From assembly GCF_017591425.1 (NCBI RefSeq), contig NW_024466607.1, forward strand, positions 16,686,501-16,750,500: a stretch of DNA of 64,000 nucleotides, given 5' to 3'. Source of the DNA: Ochotona curzoniae (lineage: Eukaryota > Chordata > Mammalia > Lagomorpha > Ochotonidae). The position numbers were made by a program, and so were the translations under genes. The first letter of the stretch is position 1. Each line of letters begins with the position of its first letter. The notes under the pieces were generated by a model. That model ran no database searches, was not told where the DNA came from, and worked only from the letters and a program-made list of their open reading frames with translations. Shown here in pieces: positions 12,340 through 21,763 of this stretch.

Positions 12340-12424
12340 ATGTGGGCCACGCACGGGCTGGCGGTGGCGCTGGCCCTGAGCGTGCTGCCGGGCGGCCGAG
12401 CGCTGCGGCCGGGCGACTGCGAAG
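12340..12424 (+). CDS. MANF: MANF coding exon 1
   Basis: ATG at 12340 begins MWATHGLAV. The three preceding codons are CGG CGG AGG, so the upstream methionine of the human MRRMWAT start is absent and 12340 is the only sensible start. The exon ends in phase 1 at donor gtgcga (12425). Confidence 0.93.
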
Positions 12425-14602
12425 GTGCGAGGGCCCGTGCTCCCGTGGCCGGCGCTGGACTCGGCAAAGGCCGCCCGCGACGTCCCGGCGGGATCCGCCT
12501 GCCGCCGGCCTGGAGAACGCCGGCCCCTTGAGAGAAAGTTGGGACGAGGGCGCGCTGAAAACTTGGCCCGAAAGCCCCATCGGGCCGGCGTGTTTTGTCC
12601 TTCGTCGTCCCTGACCGGACGCCCCTCCGGGGAGCGGCGCGAGGGCCGCCCTGGGCACCGCGCCCCGTCTGTTGGGGTCGCGCGGCGGCCTGTCGGGGTG
12701 CGGGGTTGTGCTTCGGCCATGGTCGCGTCCGTCTCCGAAGCCTCCGCTGTATCCGTTTGTGGGGTCACAGTGAGTCCCGCCTCAAGGACGCATGTGCACT
12801 TGGCCCTTAAACCTGAGGGAGCAGGTCGTTGGGGAGGGACAGGCTCGTGCACCGTGAGGCCTGGGGCAGGAGGGGGACCAGCGTACCCCGGCAGCCCGGA
12901 GCTGGGTTCTGTCCACCTGTGCGCACCTGAGAAAGTCACTGGTGGCAAAATCTCGGGTGGTCCGTCTCCGTGTCAGCTGTTAAAAATTGCTGACAAGTGC
13001 TAACCCTGCTGGGCTGGCGACAGCTTGCTGAGCGCTGAGATGGACTCCCTGTCTTCTCCTCTTTTCCAGTTTGTATTTCTTACCTGGGAAGATTTTACCA
13101 GGATCTCAAAGACAGAGATGTCACTTTCTCACCAGCCAGTATTGAGAAAGAACTGGTCAAGTTCTGCCGGGAAGCCAGAGGCAAAGAGAATCGGCTGGTG
13201 AGTAGCTGGAGGCCCCCGGAACCCTCAGGCAGGACCCTGGGACCTCCTTCACTCGCTGTCAGCTGAAGCAGGGCAGAGATGCTCTCACCACCTCCCTCTG
13301 CCAGGTGGTGGGTTTAGTTGTGTTGTTTTCTATCCTGTTAGTGTTTATTAAGCATCTGCTGTATACTGGCACTGGGAATATGGAGATGGAGAGGGGGTGG
13401 AGAAAAAAGTGATTGGCCAGCAGCACAGTGGGTGCGGTTGTCATGAAAACACATCCCGCATGTTGGGTGAAGGGGGTGGGTACAGATTTAGGAGTGGTCA
13501 GTTGCAATGAGGTAAGGGCATCCCAGACAGAAAGAGACAGCTCGCACGAATCCCCAGAGGCCAGGAGCGTTCGGGGTGCCCACGGGGCAGGCCAGGGCTC
13601 AGTGGGGTCAGCGGCCCTGGCTTCTGTGGCTATAGTTGCCCTGGAAGTCTGCGGCTTGCCCTTCTGTTAAAGGCTCAGACCCTGGCAGCTTTGGGACTCA
13701 GCACCTGCTTAGAGAGCAGGGCTTACCTGGACTGGGCATGGCTCCCCGCACAGGCCAGAGCCCGCAGAGAGGCTTCTTGAAGAGCCAGTGGCACCTGCTG
13801 AAGCTGTTGTCCTTTATTGCCTTGCTGCAGTGTTACTACATCGGGGCCACCGATGATGCGGCCACCAAGATCATCAACGAGGTGTCAAAGCCACTAGCCC
13901 ACCACATCCCCGTGGAGAAGATCTGTGAGAAGCTCAAGAAGAAAGACAGCCAGATCTGTGAGCTCAAGTATGGTAAGTAAGGTGGGGACAGGAGCAGCTG
14001 GGTCCTGCATGGGCATTACAGGCAGTGCGAACCCAGCGGGCAGCTAAGGGAGTGCACACGGGCTGGGTGGCATGACCGCAGGCAGGTGGGCAGATGACCG
14101 AGTGCCTTGAAAGTTTGTGGGGGCTTGGGCTTTGGGTGGACTAACGTGGGGGTGGCATGAGTGTTTGGGGGAAGGGCTTGGAGCTGCCTGGTGAGGTGGC
14201 TCCCTCAGGTCACAGGCCTGAGGCTGCCGTGTTCCGGTGACTGTAAGAGGCACTGCGGCATGAGAGCCATGTCCCTCCTTCAGGGGCGTGCGGCCTCTGT
14301 CCTGCAACTGGCTTCCCACTCCAGCAACTGGCCGTGTGGGGGTGGCCATGCTGTGACCTGCGGGTGTGGGGTCGTGGCTACACCCACCCAGCCAGCGACT
14401 CTTGCCTCCTTCCGCAGACAAGCAGATCGACCTGAGCACAGTGGACCTCAAGAAGCTCCGTGTGAAAGAGCTGAAGAAGATCCTGGATGACTGGGGGGAG
14501 ACGTGCAAAGGCTGTGCGGAGAAGTCGGACTACATCCGCAAAATCAACGAACTGATGCCCAAATACGCACCCAAGGCTGCCAATGCACGGACTGATTTGT
14601 AG
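12340..14602 (+). CDS. MANF: MANF (mesencephalic astrocyte-derived neurotrophic factor, ARMET), complete
   Basis: Four coding exons (12340-12424, 13070-13197, 13831-13972, 14418-14602) splice to 179 residues plus TAG. MANF is a small ER-resident and secreted protein that supports protein folding with the chaperone HSPA5 and protects neurons and other secretory cells. Visible features: a signal peptide of about 21 residues ([15 protein letters not shown]..., cleaved before LRPGDCE); a saposin-like N-terminal domain with six cysteines (DCEVC, FC, CYY, ICEK, QICEL); and a C-terminal SAP-like domain with the CKGC motif. The terminal RTDL is a KDEL-like ER retention signal. All eight cysteines are present. 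Length equals the human form counted from its second methionine. The promoter ERSE-II predicts induction by ER stress. Confidence 0.97.
13070..13197 (+). CDS. MANF: MANF coding exon 2
   Basis: Acceptor ctcttttccag, donor gtgagt at 13198. It completes Val ([11 protein letters not shown]...) and ends GKENRL in phase 0; part of the saposin-like domain. Confidence 0.96.
13198..13830. other. MANF intron 2 with old repeat-like segment
   Basis: 13,335-13,600 resembles the 3' portion of an ancient MIR/L2-type repeat (gtgtttattaagcatctgct..actggcactgggaat). The match is from memory of the consensus and weak. Introns 1 (12425-13069) and 3 (13973-14417) show nothing recognisable. Confidence 0.3.
13831..13972 (+). 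CDS. MANF: MANF coding exon 3
   Basis: Acceptor ttgccttgctgcag, donor gtaagt at 13973. It encodes [18 protein letters not shown] through ICELKY, and holds three of the conserved cysteines. Confidence 0.97.
14418..14602 (+). CDS. MANF: MANF coding exon 4
   Basis: Acceptor ctccttccgcag; 61 codons and stop TAG at 14600. It encodes the SAP-like domain ([17 protein letters not shown]), the CKGC motif and the C-terminal RTDL. Confidence 0.97.
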
Positions 14603-14855
14603 TCTGCCCTCTGCCCGATCCCTTCCGCGCCTGGGGGGCGGGTAACAGTTCAGCTGTCTCTTCCCAAGATAGCCTTTTTGTAATTTATTTTTTAAGTGGG
14701 CTCCTGACAACATCGGATGGGAAGCCTGGAGTGTGGCCGACCAGGCTCACGGCAGTGGCCCCCGCAGGGGTCACTCTCTTCTGTTGCTGGTTTACTCTAG
14801 GACTTCTAAGTGTGTCTGGGATTTTTTTATTAAAAGAGAAAAAAATTCTAGCTGT
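14603..14855 (+). other. MANF: MANF 3'UTR
   Basis: Short 3'UTR of about 250 nt, closed by ATTAAA at 14829-14834. Confidence 0.7.
14829..14834 (+). promoter_or_regulatory. MANF: MANF poly(A) signal ATTAAA
   Basis: ATTAAA within tttttttATTAAAagag, 227 nt after the stop codon. It is the only canonical-type signal near the end of the gene. Confidence 0.7.
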
Positions 14856-16290
14856 CCTTGGAGAATTAATGTGAATACTCAACAGCAGTACTGCCCTGTA
14901 AGGGTCTTACTGGTTTACGCTTTCTAGTTTGCCAAGAGTGTTCGGTATTTTGCCATTTGTCCCTCAAGTACTCAGCAGTGCCAAAAAAAAAAAAATGCCA
15001 GGGCAGGACCTGGCTTAGGGCCAGCGGTCGTTTATGGCTCTCAGACCTTGAGCTGCCTGAGGGCACCTCAGCAAGCCAGACCCTGGCTGCAGTGTCCGCG
15101 GATGGCTCTCGGGACCATGGGAGGGCCTTCCGTGGGACCAGCCACAGGCAGAACTGTGGGCATATGAAACAGGGTTGTCACCATGGTGCCTGATCCTGCC
15201 CAGGATGTTTGGTACTGACATCTGAAAGATGATGCCCATTAGCCCGGCCACCTGCTTGCACGGGCTTGAGGTCTGGTGGCCAGCCCAGCCGCTGGTGTCT
15301 GCAGCTGTTTCCGCCGGGCCTGCAGCAGCCTGCGCTTTGTCCAGAGGATGCTTGTCCGGCGTCTCCATCCTCCAGATGCGTTGCGCGGGAGACCCGGTTG
15401 TCGAGGCGAGCTGTGGCTCCAGGAAGACACCTGCCGCTGCGGCCCGTGGAGCACCTGAACACTGGCCACCTCATCCGTGGGCTTTCTCTGTTCGCATCGT
15501 CGGTGAGGGGGGTCCCCGCTGCCGGTTCTTCCAAGACTTTTTGAACCTGCTGGACCTGCTCCAGTGGCTGCCTGCCAGTGGCAGGAGAAAGGGGCTGGGC
15601 GTTCCTCAAGTGGGCTCACCCCGGTTCCAGCAACTGCCCTGGGAAGATGAAGGTGGGCACCTGGAGACCCCGTCCCAAGAGGGCCTGGAGGAGGACGGGG
15701 GGCACAGCGAGCTCTTGGCGCTGTGACCCTGCGCTTCCAGCCTGCTCGATACCTGGATGTGTACGGTAGCATCAAGGTTCGTGGACTGCGATTTCCACAC
15801 CTGGCCCCGGCTGGGTCTCATGCAGGGACCTCAGCAGGTGCACCCGAGGGCCGAGGATGCGCAGGAGCCAAGCGTGGGAACCGGCCGGCCTGAAGACGGG
15901 CGCGCACCTGCCCTGGGCCATCGACGCCGCACCCCAGGGAGGGGACCGCGGCGGGGATGGGGGTAAACAACCACGTGAGAAGACCACCGGGTCAAGCCCT
16001 GGACACCGATGCTCCTACTGCAGCAGCGCAGGCAGCAGCTATCCGGACCCGGGATCCCGGCGCTCTCCCGGGAGTCGGGCAGCGCGAGGTTCCCGGAGAC
16101 GCGGCGGCCACGAGGTGGCGCTGCTCGCGCACGGAGGCCGGCCCAGGGTCACGTGAGTGCGGGGCGGCGCACGCGGATGACGCATGCCCACCACGCAGCC
16201 CTCGCCCCGCCTGCCTCGGTCACGTGACGACGCCGACGCACCTAAATAACGCAGCGCCGGCACCTGGGCGCCGCCCCGCCCCGATTCCTT
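14856..16290. promoter_or_regulatory. RBM15B: MANF-RBM15B intergenic region and RBM15B CpG-rich promoter
   Basis: A poly(A) run lies at 14983-14995. From about 15,300 the sequence becomes CpG-rich up to RBM15B. Open frames here lack start context and familiar domains and are GC artefacts. The last 350 bases carry three CACGTG E-boxes (15971, 16148, 16219), a weak TATA-like TAAATAA at 16243 and the YY1-type element at 16296. Confidence 0.6.
16219..16228. promoter_or_regulatory. RBM15B: Palindromic E-box GTCACGTGAC
   Basis: A perfect 10-bp palindrome containing CACGTG, the optimal USF/MITF-TFE (CLEAR-type) site. A second copy, GTCACGTGAG, is at 16148-16157 and a third CCACGTGA at 15971-15978. 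The spacing to the RBM15B start codon (about 190 bp) fits promoter sites. Which factor binds is not shown by the sequence. Confidence 0.55.
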
Positions 16291-16295
16291 TTGTC

Positions 16296-16307
16296 CAAGA
16301 TGGCGGC
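16296..16307 (+). promoter_or_regulatory. RBM15B: YY1-type initiator-proximal element
   Basis: CAAGATGGCGGC is the classic YY1 motif, usually found just downstream of transcription starts. It suggests that RBM15B transcription begins a little upstream, near 16,270-16,295. The ATG inside it opens a short uORF. Confidence 0.65.
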
Positions 16308-16365
16308 GCCGGGGGCGCTGCCTCCTGGGCTTCCGCTGCCGCCGCCGCCGCCGTCGTCCGAGTGA
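16300..16365 (+). CDS. Possible 21-codon upstream ORF in the RBM15B 5' leader
   Basis: ATG at 16300 in a strong start context (A at -3, G at +4) is followed by 20 Ala/Pro/Leu-rich codons and TGA at 16363-16365, 44 nt before the main start. It is real only if transcription starts upstream of 16300. No function is claimed for the peptide; it could lower translation of the main frame. Confidence 0.35.
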   Translation: MAAPGALPPGLPLPPPPPSSE

Positions 16366-16409
16366 GGAGCCCGCGGCCCGCCCGCCCGCCCGCCCGCCGC
16401 GCCGGCGCC

Positions 16410-19094
16410 ATGAAGCGGCAGAGCGAACGCGACTCGAGCCCGAGCGGACGCGGCTCCTCGTCGTCGGCCAAGCGACCGCGGGAGCGCGAACGGGAAGTCG
16501 AGGCGGGCGGGCGGCGGGCGGCGCACAAGGCCTCCGGCGGCGGCGGCGGCGCCAAGCACCCGGGCCCCGCGCGGCCCCGCGACAAGCCCCGCGGCAGCAG
16601 CGGGGGCGGACACCGCGACGGCCGCGGCGCCGGAGACGCGAACCACCGCGCGGGCAGCGGCCGCTCCTCGGGCGCCGGCGGCGGGGGGCGCGGCGGCAAG
16701 GCCTCGGGGGACCCGGGCGCGTCGCCCCGCGCGTCTCCGCTGCCGCCGCCGCCTCCCCCGCCGCCGCCGCCCGGGGCCGAGCCCGCAGCGCCCGGCTCGT
16801 CGGCCGGCGCGCCCGAGTACAAGACGCTGCTCATCAGCAGCCTGAGCCCCGCGCTGCCCGCCGAGCACCTGGAGGATCGGCTCTTCCACCAGTTCAAGCG
16901 CTTCGGCGAGATCAGCCTGCGCCTGTCGCACACGCCGGAGCTCGGCCGCGTGGCCTACGTGAACTTCCGACACCCGCAGGACGCGCGCGAGGCCCGCCAG
17001 CACGCCCTGGCCCGCCAGCTGCTGCTCTACGACCGGCCGCTCAAGGTGGAGCCGGTGTACCTGCGCGGCGGCGGCGGCGGCGGCGGGAGCAGCCGGAGGG
17101 GCAGCAGCAGCAGCGCCGCCGCCTCCACGCCGCCCCCGGGGCCGCCGGCGCCCGCCGACCCGCTCGGCTACCTGCCGCTGCACGGAGGCTACCCGTACAA
17201 GCAGCGCTCGCTGTCCCCCGTGGCCGCCGCGCCCCTGCGGGAGCCCCGCGCCCGGCACGCCGCCGCCGCCGCCGCCGCCTTCGCGCTGGATGCGGCCGCC
17301 CTCGCCGCCGCGGGGCTGTCCCGGGAGCGCGCGCTCGACTACTACGGGCTCTACGACGAGCGCGGGCGCCCCTACGGCCACCCGGCCGCGTGCGAGGAGG
17401 AGCTGATGCCCGAGGACGACCAGCGGGCCACGCGCAACCTCTTCATCGGGAACCTGGACCACAGCGTGTCGGAGGTGGAGCTGCGCCGCGCCTTCGAGAA
17501 GTACGGCATGATCGAGGAGGTGGTCATCAAGCGGCCGGCGCGGGGCCAGGGCGGCGCCTACGCCTTCCTCAAGTTCCAGAACCTCGACATGGCGCACAGG
17601 GCCAAGGTGGCCATGTCCGGCCGGGTCATCGGCCGCAACCCCATCAAGATCGGCTACGGCAAAGCCAACCCCACCACCCGCCTCTGGGTGGGCGGCCTGG
17701 GACCCAACACCTCGCTGGCCGCCCTGGCCCGGGAGTTCGACCGCTTCGGGAGCATCCGCACCATCGACCACGTCAAAGGCGACAGCTTCGCCTACATCCA
17801 GTACGAGAGCTTGGACGCGGCGCAGGCCGCCTGTGCCAAGATGCGGGGCTTCCCGCTGGGGGGCCCGGACCGCAGGCTGCGGGTGGATTTTGCCAAAGCG
17901 GAGGAGACGCGGTACCCGCCGCAGTACCAGCCCCCGCCGCTCCCCGTGCATTACGAGCTGCTCGCCGACGGATACGCGCGTCACCGGAACCTGGACGCGG
18001 ACCTTCGGGTGCGGGACCGGACCCCTCCGCACCTGCTGTACTCGGACCGGGACCGGGCCTTCCTGGAGGGGGATTGGGGCAGCCCGGGCGCCGGGAAGGG
18101 CTCGGAGCGCAGGAACAGCCTGGAGGGCTATGGCCGCGCCGTGCGCAGTCGCAGCGGCGAGCGCTGGGGCGGCGACGGGGAGCGCGGGGCGGCCAAGGCC
18201 TGGGACGAGCGGCGGAAGCGGCGGAGCCTTTCCAGTGAGCGCGGACGGGCCGCCCACTCCCCGTACGAGGAGCGGAGCAGGACCAAGGGGGGCGGGCAGC
18301 CCTCGGAGCGGACCCCGGAGCGCAGTCGCAAGGAGAACCACTCCGGGGAAGGGAGCAAGGAGGCCGGGGGCAGCGCCCTGAGCAACAGCCGGCACGGGGC
18401 GGAGGAGCGGGGCCACCACCATCACCACCACCACGAGCCCGCCGACTCTGGCCACGGGAAGAAGGCCAGGGAGAGCGAGCGCAACCACCGGACCACCGAG
18501 GCCGAGCCCAAGGCTCCGGAAGAGCCAAAACCCGAGACCAAAAAGCTGAAGACACTCGCCGAGTACGCGCAGACGTTGCAGCTCGGGTGGAACGGGCTTC
18601 TGGTGTTGAAAAACAGCTGCTTCCCAACATCTATGCACATCCTGGAGGGGGACCAGGGCGTCCTCAGCGGGCTCCTCAAAGACCACACCTCGGGCAGCAA
18701 GCTGACCCAGCTGAAGATCGCCCAGCGCCTGCGGCTGGACCAGCCCAAGCTGGACGAGGTGACCCGGCGCATCAAGCAGGGGAGCCCCAACGGCTATGCG
18801 GTGCTCCTGGCCACGCAGGCCGCCGCTGGGCCCGGCCCGGAGGGCGCGCCCGCGGTGGAGCCCGGCCTGCAGAGGCGCCTGCTCAGGAACCTGGTCTCCT
18901 ACCTGAAACAGAAGCAGGCGGCGGGTGTGATCAGCCTGCCGGTGGGGGGGTCCAAGGGCAGAGACAGCACGGGCATGCTCTACGCCTTCCCGCCCTGCGC
19001 CTTCTCCCAGCAGTACCTGCAGTCCGCCCTGCGGACCCTGGGCCGGCTGGAGGAGGAGCACATGGTGATCGTGATCGTCCGAGACAGCGCGTAG
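16410..19094 (+). CDS. RBM15B: RBM15B (RNA-binding motif protein 15B, OTT3), single-exon gene
   Basis: 894 codons uninterrupted, start MKRQSERDSSPSGRG at 16410, stop TAG at 19092. RBM15B is a nuclear spen-family protein that, with RBM15, brings the WTAP-METTL3 m6A methyltransferase complex to XIST and other RNAs. It also acts in splicing and mRNA export. Domains: RRM1 about 138-217, RRM2 about 342-418 (RNLFIGNL, AYAFLKF), RRM3 about 423-499 (TRLWVGGL, FAYIQYE), SPOC about 716-894 at the C-terminus. Low-complexity Gly, Pro, Ala and seven-His tracts lie between. The human protein is about 890 residues. An in-frame open extension reaches back to 15957, but MKRQ is the conserved family start. GC content is extreme throughout. 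Confidence 0.97.
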   Translation: MKRQSERDSSPSGRGSSSSAKRPREREREVEAGGRRAAHKASGGGGGAKHPGPARPRDKPRGSSGGGHRDGRGAGDANHRAGSGRSSGAGGGGRGGKASGDPGASPRASPLPPPPPPPPPPGAEPAAPGSSAGAPEYKTLLISSLSPALPAEHLEDRLFHQFKRFGEISLRLSHTPELGRVAYVNFRHPQDAREARQHALARQLLLYDRPLKVEPVYLRGGGGGGGSSRRGSSSSAAASTPPPGPPAPADPLGYLPLHGGYPYKQRSLSPVAAAPLREPRARHAAAAAAAFALDAAALAAAGLSRERALDYYGLYDERGRPYGHPAACEEELMPEDDQRATRNLFIGNLDHSVSEVELRRAFEKYGMIEEVVIKRPARGQGGAYAFLKFQNLDMAHRAKVAMSGRVIGRNPIKIGYGKANPTTRLWVGGLGPNTSLAALAREFDRFGSIRTIDHVKGDSFAYIQYESLDAAQAACAKMRGFPLGGPDRRLRVDFAKAEETRYPPQYQPPPLPVHYELLADGYARHRNLDADLRVRDRTPPHLLYSDRDRAFLEGDWGSPGAGKGSERRNSLEGYGRAVRSRSGERWGGDGERGAAKAWDERRKRRSLSSERGRAAHSPYEERSRTKGGGQPSERTPERSRKENHSGEGSKEAGGSALSNSRHGAEERGHHHHHHHEPADSGHGKKARESERNHRTTEAEPKAPEEPKPETKKLKTLAEYAQTLQLGWNGLLVLKNSCFPTSMHILEGDQGVLSGLLKDHTSGSKLTQLKIAQRLRLDQPKLDEVTRRIKQGSPNGYAVLLATQAAAGPGPEGAPAVEPGLQRRLLRNLVSYLKQKQAAGVISLPVGGSKGRDSTGMLYAFPPCAFSQQYLQSALRTLGRLEEEHMVIVIVRDSA

Positions 19095-19317
19095 GGCGCC
19101 CGGGGCCTCTTGGTTTGACCCTCCCTGCTGGGTTATTTTATTTGGTGGGGATCAAAGTCCTGTCCCCCACTAAAACTAAGTTCTTAGCTTTTTGAGGATT
19201 TTTTTTTTTTTACAACAATGAGAAGGGACTCGGTTATGTTGATTTCTAGTGTATGAGATACTGTCTGCTGTGTTCTGTATTTTTTTTTTTAATTTTTTGA
19301 CTGTATGGAAAGTTGTC

Positions 19318-19323
19318 AGTAAA
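19318..19323 (+). promoter_or_regulatory. RBM15B: RBM15B proximal poly(A) signal AGTAAA
   Basis: Non-canonical AGTAAA hexamer 220 nt after the stop, followed by a U-rich stretch. It would give a short 3'UTR isoform. Confidence 0.4.
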
Positions 19324-21719
19324 GCCTTTGTCAGAGGATCAATTTTTAATCCTGTTCCGAGTCCTGGTTTAATCAAGTTTTCTCTTAAAGAGTGGACGAC
19401 TCCCCAGTGCATGCACACAAATGCCCCACGCCATCCTCCAGCTCCACCACCTGCAGAAGCGCGGCCCGGCCCGGCCCGGCGGCGGCTCTCGGCTCGCAGG
19501 GCTGTCGGGACCCTCACGCGTGTCGCAGGCCTCACAGCTGGGCTTGGAACCCGGCTGCACTGGCGTGAGTAGAGCCCAAGCAAATGCAAGCAGCAAGCCG
19601 CCCTGCTGACCAACAGCGACCCGCAGTTTGGGGCTTTGCTCTTCCCACCTGCCCCAAACTGTGTGTCCGCCAGTTTCAGCTGCGGCTGCTGGACAGTGTG
19701 CCCAGTCCTGTGGCCAGTTTGCCAATGGGGGAGGGGCGGTACAAGCATGCCAAGTGGTCCCAGGGCCACTGACCTGTCCAGCCACCCACTCGGCCCAGGA
19801 ATAGCCTCAATGGTTAATTCTTGGACTTGACTGTTGGTTGTGACTTCCAGCGTGTTAACAGTGAGCGCCTGTGCCGTTGCATCGAGCCCTGGCCAGAGGT
19901 GCTCATAAGCAAGTGCAGTGGGCGAGGGCAATGCCCTTGGTATCTGAAGTGGTTTCCTCTTTCCCAGGTGCAGTGGAGCAGCTGTGCCTGGACCTCTTGC
20001 CCCGGTGCTGAGAAGGTGGGGACCACTGAGGAAAAAGGTACTTCTCGGAGGGGGGCGGACAAACAAGGTCACAGTAGCTAAGATGTTGGCAGAGGACAGC
20101 TGGAAGCCATTCAAGCCAGGCAAGGGAGGTAAAGGAGGTGAAGGCATCCAATGGTTGGGAAGAAAGGCGGCCTACAGGTCTGCGACTCCTGTCTCTGGTC
20201 TAATAAGGTGGTGCAGTCAGGACTGGGGGAAGACCAGAGCCATGGTCACCACAGCACATGCCCACATGCCCTTCAGGGTTTGGAGTGGCATCTTGGTGCC
20301 CTCAAGGGGATGGATGGTTGTTAGGACTGAGACCAAAGCTGTGGGAGGAGCAGTGAGCCCCAAGATGGCCAGGAACTCCCAGATCTGCTGGTCATACCAT
20401 CCCCCCCTCTGGGTCCAGCCCACTACCCCAGGCATGAGGCAGGGCGGAGGCTGGCGTGGAGGACATGCCTGCCCACACAGACCCTAGCTGTCCACCAGAG
20501 CTGAGGCAAGGGGTTTCCGGGGAAGCAGCACAGAGCTGCAGCTGGCACCCACAGGACCACAAACATCCCAAAGGAAACTTCCGTGGGAAGTGTTGAACAG
20601 GATTTTTTTCTCCGTGTGACAGCTCCAGGTGTCCAGGTCAGTCAGGCACCACAGGACACAACTGCACCATTCAAGCTCTGGTGTTGCCAGAAGCAAGTGG
20701 GCCTCATCTTGTTGGCACACTGGCAGGTTCTGCAGACACAGCTGTCTGTCAGGATCAGGACCAGGGGATGCATCTCTGCTTTCCTAGATCAGTGCACCTG
20801 GGAAAGGGGAGGATCCTTTAGTCATCACTGTGTCCCCCAAAAGAATGTGAGTTTTGGTTTACAGCCACATCCTACCGTGAAGTCTTTGTCCTCCCTTCTC
20901 AGCCACTTCCTTCCTTTGGTTCTTAGGGACACGGCAGGTTGTGTGACCTCAGGAAGGCCCTGGCCAGCGCTAGTGAAGGTAGGTCAGGTGGTGGGGGCCT
21001 TGGTTGCTTTGGGACTTTGGTCCAGGAAGAAAACTTCACTGCAGGTGTCAGGTTCCCACCCCTGGGGTCACTCCCTGGAGTGACAGGCTGGCTGGGGCTC
21101 CAGAGCCTCCCCCACTTCCCTGAGGGCGTCATCAAGGCAGTGAGGGACTCTGCTTTCCTGTCTTGTCCCAGAGCTGCAGCCCTAGAGGCTCCTGGCTCCC
21201 CACAGGTGGCAGTGCTAGTTCTGCTTCTACGGGCCAGCTGTCAGCCTGTCAGCTGAGGCCTCTGCTCAGCAGAGGACAAGGAATTGGTGGCCTGGGGGCA
21301 CTCCAGGCATGAGGGCCTCACAGGTTCCTGAACCCAGCAGGCCACCCTAGGCTGCTTGCTACCCAGTGTATCCACGCCCTACCTAACAGCAGCCAGGAAA
21401 CTTATTTGGGCAAAATCCAAGGAAGAGAGAGAGGAAGATCTTACCCTTTTTTGGGGGGAGAGAGGACAAGGGCTGGGGTGAGCTGCTTGCTCTGTCAGGC
21501 AGTATTCATAGGGCATGCCACAGCAGCTTCCTGCAAACTGGCCTGACCAAGTCCCTGCTGTCCCCTTAGCTGCCCGGGAAAGAGGTAGCACAGGGGGGGT
21601 GCTGTCCAAGGGCATGTTCCCCTCAGCACCAGCCAGGAGCCTTTTGGGGGCCAGACTGGGACACGTTCCCTCTGGGGCTAGATACCCGGGAAAGGCCATG
21701 AACAAAGACAGACTTGTAG

Positions 21720-21725
21720 TTTATT
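21720..21725 (-). promoter_or_regulatory. DCAF1: DCAF1 poly(A) signal AATAAA
   Basis: TTTATT on the + strand is AATAAA on the minus strand. Downstream on that strand comes a GT/T-rich GTCTGTCTTTGTTC, as expected after a cleavage site. It lies 880 nt past the DCAF1 stop. Confidence 0.65.
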
Positions 21726-21741
21726 TTGTATTTTTTTTTTA

Positions 21742-21763
21742 AATAAATACACTTTACATTAAA
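21742..21763 (+). promoter_or_regulatory. RBM15B: RBM15B distal poly(A) signals AATAAA and ATTAAA
   Basis: AATAAA at 21742-21747 and ATTAAA at 21758-21763, followed by the T/G-rich tttgatttgtaattt. The pair is the first canonical signal on the + strand after RBM15B. Confidence 0.55.

Larger units (their letters stand above)
11400..12700. promoter_or_regulatory. MANF: CpG-rich MANF promoter region
   Basis: CG dinucleotides become frequent from about 11,400 and stay so through MANF exon 1 into intron 1. The proximal part has three CCAAT boxes, one inside an ERSE-II, and no TATA box near the start, as expected for a CpG-island promoter. A YY1-like AAGATGGCAGC lies at 12,048. The transcription start is probably within about 12,250-12,330 (inference). 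Confidence 0.75.

Noticed and set aside
15178..15775. Overlapping open frames of up to 178 codons between MANF and RBM15B
   Set aside because: Frames on both strands overlap in a CpG-rich region, none has family resemblance, and no splice or promoter logic supports a gene.
15957..16409. In-frame open extension of 151 codons before the RBM15B ATG
   Set aside because: The frame is open only because the region is CpG-rich and poor in stops. It crosses the promoter elements, and the family start is MKRQSERD at 16410.
16242..19061. 939-residue open frame on the minus strand opposite RBM15B
   Set aside because: A shadow of extreme GC content on the complement of conserved RRM/SPOC codons. Repetitive Gly/Ala/Arg/Pro composition and no domain.
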